Below, in pieces: positions 10,462 through 19,483 of a DNA stretch of 64,000 nt. The stretch is from positions 38,847,211-38,911,210 of the forward strand of contig OX442314.1 of assembly GCA_949358305.1 (NCBI GenBank), in the 5' to 3' direction. This DNA comes from Strigamia acuminata. Taxonomy: Eukaryota > Arthropoda > Chilopoda > Geophilomorpha > Linotaeniidae. The notes under the pieces were generated by a model that worked only from the letters and a program-made list of their open reading frames with translations, did no database searches and was not told the origin of the DNA. Position 1 is the first letter of the stretch. Each line of letters begins with the position of its first letter. Both the position numbers and the translations under genes were made by a program.

Positions 10462-13400
10462 CTAGTCCTCGTATTGAGCTGTGGGGTCCAGGACTGGTAC
10501 CTCACTCTCAGACACTGAAAATCGGGGCATTCCTCGAGTTGGACCCGACGCTGCTCCATTATTGACATGGAGCCAAACTTCAGTAATGTCCGTGGTTGTC
10601 GGGAACACTCTTGCATAGTCCATGTCGTATTTCTCTCGTGTGCCGGTTGGTGCCTTGCGGACAGCAATCACTCTTCGATGCTGGGTCACCCTTTTTGGTT
10701 CTCGGACCGCATTTTCCAGCCATTTGAGAGCATCATGGCTCAAGGTGTTGCTGTAGATCAACATGGTTCTCGCCGCTTCGGATAATCTCAATTTTGGATA
10801 AAGGTGACGAATTTTCCCGAAATCTTGGTTTTTACTCCTCCTCGCACCCGGTTTGGGCGTCTTATCGATGTTGGCCAACCCTTTTCTGGAGACGTCCGAT
10901 TCTTTGGCCGAGGACTCAATTCCTTCTCGTCTACTCTGATCTGCTTCACTGCCACATGCCTCGGACTCAGAATTTTTTGCCGACCTATTCATAGCTAATT
11001 GATAGGCCATCGGTGTGTAGGTCGCAGCCGGTTTAGCTCGAGTCGAGTGTACGTTTGACATCATCATTGGTGTGGTCGCCATCAGAATTGTTGGTACTTC
11101 TTCGATTGTGGGCGCAGGTGGTTCCATTGGAGCCCACTCCATTTGTTTCTGCTCCACAAAAGTACGGAACTTCTGTTGAGCCATTACGTTCTGATAGTGC
11201 TGCACCCACTCGGCCCGTAGTCTCATCGCACACTGGTCCGGCGTTTCCCCATTTCCCAGGACATCCTTCATTAGCTGTGCTCGTACTGCTGGCGGATCTC
11301 TTAAGATGGATGTCCAGTTTCCGATCATTTCGTTGGGGATTCCTAGTGCTGCCGTCCACAGGAAAGTGGTGGCGATGAATGTCGTCTCGACTGAGGGAAA
11401 AACTCCTGGAAACATTACTCTGTAGAACGCGGCGTCCAGCAGTGGTTGGAACTGTCCGAGCCACTCCTTCGTTTGCAGTTCCACTGCTTGCTGCACGAAC
11501 TCTCTCGCTCTCCTCCTAAGGTCATTAACCGCTTCGTGAATCTGCGCGTTCTGGTACTCATCTAAATTTGCCTTTAATAATCCTTGGTGGCATAGTGGAA
11601 ATCGCAGAAACATCTCCCAAAGTGGACGATAGTCTTTATCGAACCCTTCCTCTGGCTGCATTGCGGGATTATTTGAGTAAGGTGCCGTGGCCAAGTTTGG
11701 AACGGGCAACGTAATGTTCACTTCGGGGATTTGCTCCGTGAACGGCAAAGTGTGTGGATTTACCCCTTGCTGCTCTCGTGGTTTTGCTGTTCGTGGGTCC
11801 TTCGCCTTTTGCGATTCGTCAACTCGGATTTCCACTTCCGCTTGCGGTCTTAATACCGATTCTCGTCTGACTTCTTTTTGAGGCTTGGTGGGTCTCCTCG
11901 GATCTCGTCCTCCGCGGATGATTGATGACCTCCCTCGTGGACGTAATATTCTCGGCTTCGACGTTCTCTCTTTAACCCCTTTTGCGATTTGGGCATGTTT
12001 TATCGCCAAAGCTTCATCCAACGTGGGTAAGTCGACAAAACTATACGTCTCAGGTGGTGACTTTCTCGGAGTCGGCGTTGGAGGCACTGATCGGGGCGTC
12101 CACGTAATCGGCGTGTGGGTACCAATGACTGGTGATCTTGGTGGAGTCTCTTGAGGCGTCCTTGGCCCTGTCGGACTTTTTTCCGTTTCCTCAAGTTCGT
12201 AGGTGATTGCGGACGTTATCTCTTGTGAAAGCTGCGTCTCTTTCGTTTCTTCTTCTGAAATTTGCATCCTTTCTTGGCACTCCAATGAAATTTCCCGCAC
12301 TTCGTCTACAAGCACGTATTCATTTTCTGATGCTGAATAGTATGAATCACTACTTTCTTTCACTTGGATTCGTAAAATGTCATCCTCATCCTGTGTCACA
12401 GTTCGTTTTGGACGCATTTTAGAATATCGATGACTGCTCACTGGACGTGATTCTGAGTGCGACCTCTTTTCTGTCGAACTATTGCTTGTCTGTCGTCGAT
12501 TTTCTTTTAACTGACGTTTTTTGTTTATCGGACTTAATTCCGGACTTCGACTGTCTCTTCTACGAGAAGAGGAAACATATTTTACTTTACGCCGCTCCGA
12601 CGAGTGACTTCGATGCTCCCTTGTTTCTTGTCGCATTTTTTCGTCTCGTTCAAGGGGTCTTGTTACCCTACTTCGGTTTCTCGACGTACTTTGCTTCGGC
12701 GGAGTTTCTTTCCTCCGTCTGTCGCTTCCTCTGTACCGAAGTGCTCCTCGGGTCCTTGCTTCCCTTCCTCTTCGAGCTAACTCATGTTGTTCAAATCGGA
12801 ATTCATCGTAATTTCTATCTCTAGAATGGTGACTTCTCGATGAATGATGAGGTTTCGGACTTAATTCCGATTTTTGTTGACTTCTGGACGCTGATCGACT
12901 TCTCGGATGGCGTGCAGATGTTGTAGATCTTTCTGATCTTTCTGGCGGAGTCTTCTCTCGCTGCACCGTACTTCGTGGTCGTCTTGACGAATACTCCACT
13001 TTTCGAGTTGTCTGGGGCGGTGTCTTTCTTCGTCGTTCTGGACTTGGCTCTCGGTCGTCCTGAGATCTTTTATCTCTACGTTCCTTTTCCTCTTTTTCCA
13101 GTCGTTGCCTCTTTACATATACCAGTGGGCCAAAATCATCTCGCAACTCCGGCTTTTCTTTGGATACTGGCGTGATGTGAACACCGAGCACTCCGGCCAT
13201 CGTGAGCTGGTGCATCTCGTATTGTGAAGTGACGTAATATGGTGGTACCGTCTCCAAATCTGGCTCGTCCAGTAATGCCTGCTCTGCTTGCCATTTCGCT
13301 TTGGCCTCCAGATATCTTGCTGCTACATCCGCCATGCCCTCCTGAAGTCGATTCATCACTTGCCGTGCAAATTGAATTCGATTTGTTGCCGGGTCACAAT

Positions 13401-13713
13401 AAATGACATAATCCTCCGCTTCTTCTGGAGTCATCGGAAAATCTTCGCCTATCAATTCGTTCCAAATTGGTCCGTGTGTGTCCGTTAATATTGAAATTAA
13501 TTTTAACATTTCATGGAAACACGTTTTGAAACCCTTGAATAATCTCTTCAAGGTTCCCCAGCGTCGTTGCATGGCTAGCGAGATGAATTTTCGGACATTT
13601 GCTGGTTTGTAGCCTCTCCGCTCGAATATTCTTCTTAATTTATGATGAATCCTTCCTCGATAGAAAGTTCGTGGAACTCTTGCGTTTTTGGGCAATGCGT
13701 CCCATGATTCCAT
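10462..13713 (-). CDS. ORF3 of the gypsy element, unknown function, env position
   Basis: 1,083 residues from ATG 13713, placed after pol and before the 3' LTR. Three visible parts: residues 1-180, helical and basic at the start (FYRGRIHHKLRRIFERRGY); residues about 200-440, a highly charged Arg/Ser/Glu-rich region with many RS, SR and ER dipeptides; and about 690-900, a more ordered, largely helical region rich in Trp/Phe (YRPLWEMFLRFP, LDAAFYRVMFPGVFP). No signal peptide, hydrophobic membrane segment or furin-like site is apparent, so it does not look like an envelope protein. No zinc knuckle or protease motif is seen. An RNA-binding or second Gag-like role is possible, but that is only inference. 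Expression would probably require a spliced or internally initiated RNA, because pol ends 719 bp upstream. Confidence 0.75.
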   Translation of the reverse strand: MESWDALPKNARVPRTFYRGRIHHKLRRIFERRGYKPANVRKFISLAMQRRWGTLKRLFKGFKTCFHEMLKLISILTDTHGPIWNELIGEDFPMTPEEAEDYVIYCDPATNRIQFARQVMNRLQEGMADVAARYLEAKAKWQAEQALLDEPDLETVPPYYVTSQYEMHQLTMAGVLGVHITPVSKEKPELRDDFGPLVYVKRQRLEKEEKERRDKRSQDDREPSPERRRKTPPQTTRKVEYSSRRPRSTVQREKTPPERSERSTTSARHPRSRSASRSQQKSELSPKPHHSSRSHHSRDRNYDEFRFEQHELARRGREARTRGALRYRGSDRRRKETPPKQSTSRNRSRVTRPLERDEKMRQETREHRSHSSERRKVKYVSSSRRRDSRSPELSPINKKRQLKENRRQTSNSSTEKRSHSESRPVSSHRYSKMRPKRTVTQDEDDILRIQVKESSDSYYSASENEYVLVDEVREISLECQERMQISEEETKETQLSQEITSAITYELEETEKSPTGPRTPQETPPRSPVIGTHTPITWTPRSVPPTPTPRKSPPETYSFVDLPTLDEALAIKHAQIAKGVKERTSKPRILRPRGRSSIIRGGRDPRRPTKPQKEVRRESVLRPQAEVEIRVDESQKAKDPRTAKPREQQGVNPHTLPFTEQIPEVNITLPVPNLATAPYSNNPAMQPEEGFDKDYRPLWEMFLRFPLCHQGLLKANLDEYQNAQIHEAVNDLRRRAREFVQQAVELQTKEWLGQFQPLLDAAFYRVMFPGVFPSVETTFIATTFLWTAALGIPNEMIGNWTSILRDPPAVRAQLMKDVLGNGETPDQCAMRLRAEWVQHYQNVMAQQKFRTFVEQKQMEWAPMEPPAPTIEEVPTILMATTPMMMSNVHSTRAKPAATYTPMAYQLAMNRSAKNSESEACGSEADQSRREGIESSAKESDVSRKGLANIDKTPKPGARRSKNQDFGKIRHLYPKLRLSEAARTMLIYSNTLSHDALKWLENAVREPKRVTQHRRVIAVRKAPTGTREKYDMDYARVFPTTTDITEVWLHVNNGAASGPTRGMPRFSVSESEVPVLDPTAQYED

Positions 13714-14432
13714 GGCCTTCCTTGTCTATAAATTAAATTTCATTAATTTCTCATCTTTTACTAAATTATTCTCAATTGTGTGTGTCATTTTCTTAATTTT
13801 ACGTTTCATAAAATTCTCGCCAGATGGCGCTCTTTCGTATATCGCGACGTATTTTCATGTCGCTTTTCTCAAGTTTTTTGCCAATATTTACTAGTTTTGT
13901 CACATAAAACTAATTATTTCTGATAGTTTTAACTTAGTTTTAGCCTCCTTAGCGATATTTTATGCTTATCTCGATCTTTTATCAATTTTGTGATCGCGTC
14001 TCCGTATTTACGACTTATTTCGCTTCGTCTCTTACGATCATCGATAAATTTTTACTTTTATGACACGCACAATTGATGAATAATGATAACTATTATTTTG
14101 GATCTCTTATCCTTAGTTTTCTTCGACTTAATTCGATTTTTTACTACCTCTTCGTGTACTGGTTTCTTCGGTCTTGGCGGCGGTCGGAAATCTTGATCCA
14201 TCGTGGTGTTGATGATTGTTCCGTCCGGACTTCCTCGTAATTCCTTGTTGTTTGATTGCTTGTGGTTAGTTTAAATCACTCCAACGTTTTTTTGTTATTG
14301 TTTTGACGAATGTCTCCACACATGTGATCTTTACTTCACGTTGAATCGGCATGAGGTTCGTTCAACCAATCACGATCGAGCTGCGACGTCGTCCACTTCC
14401 GGACTCCCGAGTGACGTCGCTCTATTCTATTT
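13714..14432 (-). other. Spacer between pol and ORF3 of the gypsy element
   Basis: About 720 bp with no long frame. It could hold a splice acceptor or internal promoter for ORF3; no specific site can be assigned by eye. Confidence 0.4.
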
Positions 14433-17400
14433 TTAGAGGTAGTCTGGTGGTTTAATCTTCCCTCTGTCTCGAAGTGGATATTTCTTCAAGACAGCTTTCT
14501 TTTTAATTGTTTTGAGTTGGTTTTCGCGCAGATCTTTATATCTTTGTTTTGTTTTCACTTTTTTCACCACTTCTCCCCCCTTTTTAGAAAACGACGCAAC
14601 CTGTTCGTCTGTTTCTATAACTAAATTTTTTGGAAAAAGTGGCACATCAACTTGTGATGTTTGTTGCAAAGTTGCGCTCAAATCTTCATTAATTTCTTCA
14701 CTTTGTTCGACTTGTTGATCGCTTGGAATTGTAGATTCTCTTTTCTCATTATTTTCCGTGTCTGATGAACTTGGCGTTGCTTGTAATTCCGATTCTTGTT
14801 GGTCATGCGAAATTTGTGAATCTTGCAATTTTTGTGTTTGATCCAAAATTTGTGATTCTTGTGAATTTCCTTGATTTTGCGAATCGTCTAAATTTTGCAT
14901 TTGACGCAAAGTTTGAGATTCTATTGAATTACTGCCTTGAATTTGTTCATTCTGCACGTTTTGCGAACCCTCCATATTTGCAATTTCTTGCATTTCAGAT
15001 GTTGATGGCTCGTCGAACAATGTGTTAATAATTTTTCCTTCCGGGTTACTTTGTGTTTGGCCTTTTTCCCAAATTTCTTGATTAAATTCCGGGAAAAACG
15101 GCGTTAACTCGGACATGTGAATGGAACGTAAGATCTTATTATCTTTGAGTCGTCTTAATTTAACAGCTCCGCCCTGGTGGACTTTAATAATAACGTATGG
15201 CCCACTTCTCTTGTCGGATAATTTCGCCGAAATTCCTTGCGACGCTTTTGACAAAACGTGATCTTCCTTCCATACGAGGTCGTTTGTTCGAAAATCTTGA
15301 AATTTTCCATCTAATTTATGGTTGTCCACGCGTTCACGAAGGTCCATGATGTGTGCCATCATATGATGGTACGTGTCGCGAATGACCTTTTCCAATCGTT
15401 GGATGTAAATGTGTGGCTTATTTGGGTCAATTTTCAAAATTCCATCCAAAATTCGAGGATCCCATGGTATCCTAAATTCTCGGCCACAATTTAAGTATGC
15501 TGGCGAGTAATCGCGGCCTGTTGTTGCTGTTGTGCGTATACTAAACGCTATCTCTCTTAGATATTCGTCCCAGCGCTTGTGGATCGATGTGTAAATTGAA
15601 AGAATATATTTTAAATCTCTGTTGGTCCTTTCAACTATGTTGGCTTGGGGATGATAAGGTGATGTAAATCGCGGCACGATTTTGAACTTTTTACAAAACT
15701 CAAGATAAAGGCGTGCTTTAAATTGCGGTCCGTTGTCTGATATTATCCGGAGCGGAAATCCCCAGCCCATGCATGTGTCAAACAAACAGTCAGCTATATC
15801 TTGGGCCACTGGGTCTGCCAGCGGGTAAAGTTCTGGCCAGCGAGTAGCTATATCCAGAATCACCAAAATATAGTTATTTCCTGTTTCCGTTCTAGTTAAC
15901 GGTCCTACTAAATCGATACTCAAACATTCAAATGGCGCATACGGGCCAATTTGAGCTGGTTCTATTCGTGTTTTTGTTCTGGGTTTGCACGCTTGGCAAC
16001 GAGAACAATGCTTAATAAATCGAGCTGTATCTCGTTTCATCCCCTCCCACGTATACACTTGTCGCATACGATAAAGTGTTCGTGCTATTCCGCAGTGGCT
16101 CGCCAAAGGATGTCCGTGCATTTGCCACAGAACTCTAAATCGTAATGATCTCGGCACTACAATTTTAAGCGCTCTTGAATCCTCTGCCAAATCATCCGAC
16201 ATTGTTGGGTGATATTTGAGCAAAAGGTTTTCCTCAACAATGTGTTTTGTTGCTAAGATGCGATATTTTTTCCTATGCAACGGAGTTTTCACGTATGTGG
16301 GAAATTGCTCAGTCTCAAGATAATGTCGCATGGCCTGACAGTGGCGGTCTTTGATCTGGTGATCTACGAGCTCTTCTCGTGTCGGCGGTGTGCAGTTTGC
16401 TTGTTCCGTCACTTTTGCGATAAATGCCGTGACCATCTCGTTTTCGGAAGTTGGCATATACTGCCACTCTTTCTTTTCTTTTGGACTCTGTTCCAACTCT
16501 TCACTAGGCGCACTGTACATTTGACACCAATATGATGCGACCTCCTCGTCTTCGCTTATCGGTCGTGGCAATTGATTCCAATTCCCCACCACCCATTTGC
16601 GTGGCTCAGTTGGGCAATATCTCAGATCGCCGTCGGCTTCTCCGGTGTCTTCCACGTCGCAAATTATCTGAATTGGCGCCCTGGACAATGCGTCGGCCAA
16701 TGTGTTGGATGTCCCCTTTAAGTACTGAATTTGGAAATTGTAAGACATCAATTCCATTTGCCAGCGGGCAAGACGGCCTGCTGGCTCTTCCAGTCTCATC
16801 AACCATTTCAACGCCTCGTGGTCAGTTTGCACGACGAAGCTCGTGAATTCGAGATACGGCCGGAATTTCCGTAGTGCCCATATGACGGCTAAACACTCGA
16901 GGTCGGTGGCGCTATAATTGAGTTCTGCCTGCTGCAGACATCGGCTGATATAAACACATGGTGATTCTATCATCTGGCCGTCGATTTCCTTCATCTGCAT
17001 TAAAGCGGCGCCCAGACCCTTTTTGCTCGCATCTGTTCTCACAATGAAAGATTGATGTAAATTCGGTAGATGCATTGTCTTTGCATCAGTCAATAACTTT
17101 TTTATTTCATCAAATGCAACTTGGTGCTCATTTTCCCATAGGAACTCTATTCCCTTCTTCAACAATGGGCGCAGTGGTGCCGCCACAGTTGCCAAATCCT
17201 TCAGAAGGCGGTGGAAAAAGTTGACCATTCCGAGGAATCTCTGGAGTTCAGTCAAATTCTTTGGCGCTGGAAATTCCGAAATTGCCGCCACTTTTGCGGG
17301 GTCCACACTCAATCCATTAATTCCCAATCTATATCCCAGGAATTTAAGTTCCTTTCTGCAGAATTTGGACTTGGTCGGATTCACATGCAATCCGGCTTGC

Positions 17401-19421
17401 TGCAGTTTTCCCAATACTGAGTCCAAGTGCTTCATATGTTCTTCATATGTCCTTGATACGATCACTATATCGTCCAGGTAGGCCCAAGCATATTTTCTGA
17501 ATGCTTCGCCCAATACCTTTTCGATCAATCGTTGAAACGTTGTTGGCGCGTTGACCAGCCCGAAGGGCATGACATTGAACATTAAACGACCCATAGGGCT
17601 CCAGAAAGCCGTTTTCGGACGATCTTCCGGTCTCAAGTCTATCTGCCAGTAGCCCTTTGTTAAGTCAATGGTCGACACCCATTGGAATTCTCCTAATTCT
17701 CTTAAGATTTCCGTAATGGTCGGCATTTGTGGCGGGTCATAAAGGGTGTGTTCGTTTAGCGCTCTGTAATCGATACAGAGGCGTGGCTCCGAACCTGGTC
17801 TCATTACCAGCACGATTCGCGTTGCGTAATCTCCTTCAGCTTCCGATACATAGCCTTTGTCGATCATCTCCTGGCAGAGGGTCCTTAAAATTTCGCGCTT
17901 TTGTGGGTTCCATGATTTAAATGGAACTCGGATCGGTTTATCCGTGTCTAAGTTTATCGAGTGTTGGAGCACGTGTGTTTTTCCAGGATTCTTGCTGAGT
18001 ATCTTCTCATATTTTCTCAGCACATGCTCTAATTGTGCTGCCTCTGTTAATTGCAGTTTTGCTTCTTCAATCATATCATGGACTCCATTTCCAACCTTCA
18101 ACCTCGCCTCAAATGCACAAAAGCTACTTTCTTTTCTAAATGTCTTCAAGGACGATTCGGGTTCTTCTTTCTTTTGCTCATATTTATCAAGAAGATACTG
18201 CGGTATGTAAGGTTGTGGTACATCTATTGTCGTGATGAAATTCCATTTGCCGTTGAGTGGATTTGGCTGTATTTTCATCCTCTTCATTGCGTCATTGCCG
18301 ATTAACATGAACTTCATGTCTTGAGGCAACACTAAAAAATACTGCTGCATCATACCATGAGTCCATCTAATCATCATTCTGATTGTCCCCATAGGTTGGA
18401 CTTGTTTGTCCGCTGTATTTACAGTCATGTTGGCTTTGAGGGGCCAAACTTGTTTTTCCAACCCCATTGCTTGAATCAGTGGCCAAGAAATACAACTGCG
18501 ATTGGCACCGGAATCCAACATCGCGGCGATCGAACCTTGTTCTGTCTTGATGTCAATCGTCGTCATCCCTTCTAAAACATCTTCTTCGGGGAGTAAAATG
18601 TTAAAGACTCTAATTCTTGGTCCTTCTGGCTCCAAAGTTGTTAACTCCTTTAGGAGTGGGTCCCAATCCACTGGTTCAACTGACGTATCGGTCATCCAAG
18701 CCGCTATAGATGGAGTTTCTTCATAGGTCTTTTTTACCTTCGTCCAAAAAATAGTTGCCTCATTTTCCTGCACCAATTTTACATCTTTTAAAGCTTCGGT
18801 CACGTTGACTGTGAAATATGATTTGTCAAAGTCGTTTGAACGATAAGCTTCTTGTATTACAGGTGGACAATCTTTTATTTCTAGAGGCGGGAACCTCATT
18901 GCGACGAGTTGTCCGCACTCCATGTCACAAATCATTTCTCCTCTTTTGGGCATCGTGCCGATTGCTTCCGGTGGCGTGAGTATTACAGGAATAGTCGTAT
19001 TTTTCAGTGGTCCATTATCGTATAAACTGTCCGTTTTTGATGAACAGCCGGCTAATTCCGGTTCTGATGAACACCCGGCTACTTCCGGTTTTGGTTCCGT
19101 TGTTGCTTTTGGAGCTGGAAATTTTATTCCCACAACTTCACCATCTTCGTAATCAACAACTATTGTTCCTCTTCCACCTTCCAAAGTTCCAATTACTTTG
19201 CGTGGTTTTTCAATCAATTCCGATTGCACATATTCTCCCGTTTTGCTATCTTTGATGAATCGTGATCCTGAAGGTACTTTTGCTGTTAGTGGAGTCTCTT
19301 GGATGTCTTCAGTCCGATCTTGTGACTCCACCGATGTTTTTAATATTAATGAAGTCTCTATTACCTTTTCATCTATTGATTGGGTCTCCGATAACCCTTC
19401 TGAATTCTCTACTACTTCCAC
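14433..19421 (-). CDS. pol: Gypsy Pol polyprotein: protease, reverse transcriptase, RNase H, integrase
   Basis: About 1,662 residues shown from 19421, but the frame stays open upstream through the end of gag, so it is probably made as a Gag-Pol fusion and 19421 (GTG) is not a true start. Aspartic protease motif LDSGANRSCIS near residue 300; reverse transcriptase from about 490 with the YLDDIVI active site near 648; RNase H with TDASKKGLGAAL near 800 and a DHEALKWL segment; integrase zinc-binding H-H-C-C (HPLASH ... CSRCQAC) around 1105-1145; catalytic core D (SIDLVGPL), D (ISDNGPQF) and E (IVERTNRDL) at about 1170, 1230 and 1264. The roughly 200-residue tail is Gln/Ser-rich and ends in a basic segment. 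No chromodomain recognised. No internal stops. Confidence 0.93.
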   Translation of the reverse strand: MEVVENSEGLSETQSIDEKVIETSLILKTSVESQDRTEDIQETPLTAKVPSGSRFIKDSKTGEYVQSELIEKPRKVIGTLEGGRGTIVVDYEDGEVVGIKFPAPKATTEPKPEVAGCSSEPELAGCSSKTDSLYDNGPLKNTTIPVILTPPEAIGTMPKRGEMICDMECGQLVAMRFPPLEIKDCPPVIQEAYRSNDFDKSYFTVNVTEALKDVKLVQENEATIFWTKVKKTYEETPSIAAWMTDTSVEPVDWDPLLKELTTLEPEGPRIRVFNILLPEEDVLEGMTTIDIKTEQGSIAAMLDSGANRSCISWPLIQAMGLEKQVWPLKANMTVNTADKQVQPMGTIRMMIRWTHGMMQQYFLVLPQDMKFMLIGNDAMKRMKIQPNPLNGKWNFITTIDVPQPYIPQYLLDKYEQKKEEPESSLKTFRKESSFCAFEARLKVGNGVHDMIEEAKLQLTEAAQLEHVLRKYEKILSKNPGKTHVLQHSINLDTDKPIRVPFKSWNPQKREILRTLCQEMIDKGYVSEAEGDYATRIVLVMRPGSEPRLCIDYRALNEHTLYDPPQMPTITEILRELGEFQWVSTIDLTKGYWQIDLRPEDRPKTAFWSPMGRLMFNVMPFGLVNAPTTFQRLIEKVLGEAFRKYAWAYLDDIVIVSRTYEEHMKHLDSVLGKLQQAGLHVNPTKSKFCRKELKFLGYRLGINGLSVDPAKVAAISEFPAPKNLTELQRFLGMVNFFHRLLKDLATVAAPLRPLLKKGIEFLWENEHQVAFDEIKKLLTDAKTMHLPNLHQSFIVRTDASKKGLGAALMQMKEIDGQMIESPCVYISRCLQQAELNYSATDLECLAVIWALRKFRPYLEFTSFVVQTDHEALKWLMRLEEPAGRLARWQMELMSYNFQIQYLKGTSNTLADALSRAPIQIICDVEDTGEADGDLRYCPTEPRKWVVGNWNQLPRPISEDEEVASYWCQMYSAPSEELEQSPKEKKEWQYMPTSENEMVTAFIAKVTEQANCTPPTREELVDHQIKDRHCQAMRHYLETEQFPTYVKTPLHRKKYRILATKHIVEENLLLKYHPTMSDDLAEDSRALKIVVPRSLRFRVLWQMHGHPLASHCGIARTLYRMRQVYTWEGMKRDTARFIKHCSRCQACKPRTKTRIEPAQIGPYAPFECLSIDLVGPLTRTETGNNYILVILDIATRWPELYPLADPVAQDIADCLFDTCMGWGFPLRIISDNGPQFKARLYLEFCKKFKIVPRFTSPYHPQANIVERTNRDLKYILSIYTSIHKRWDEYLREIAFSIRTTATTGRDYSPAYLNCGREFRIPWDPRILDGILKIDPNKPHIYIQRLEKVIRDTYHHMMAHIMDLRERVDNHKLDGKFQDFRTNDLVWKEDHVLSKASQGISAKLSDKRSGPYVIIKVHQGGAVKLRRLKDNKILRSIHMSELTPFFPEFNQEIWEKGQTQSNPEGKIINTLFDEPSTSEMQEIANMEGSQNVQNEQIQGSNSIESQTLRQMQNLDDSQNQGNSQESQILDQTQKLQDSQISHDQQESELQATPSSSDTENNEKRESTIPSDQQVEQSEEINEDLSATLQQTSQVDVPLFPKNLVIETDEQVASFSKKGGEVVKKVKTKQRYKDLRENQLKTIKKKAVLKKYPLRDRGKIKPPDYL

Positions 19422-19483
19422 GGATAGAGCTGTTGTTGGTTGGGCATCTTGCAGTTTTTCCGAATTTTTTGTCAGCGCGAGCT

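Noticed and set aside
10462-13713. Reading ORF3 of the gypsy element as an envelope gene
   Set aside because: Position fits, but no signal peptide, cleavage site or membrane segment is visible; composition is charged and R/S-rich.
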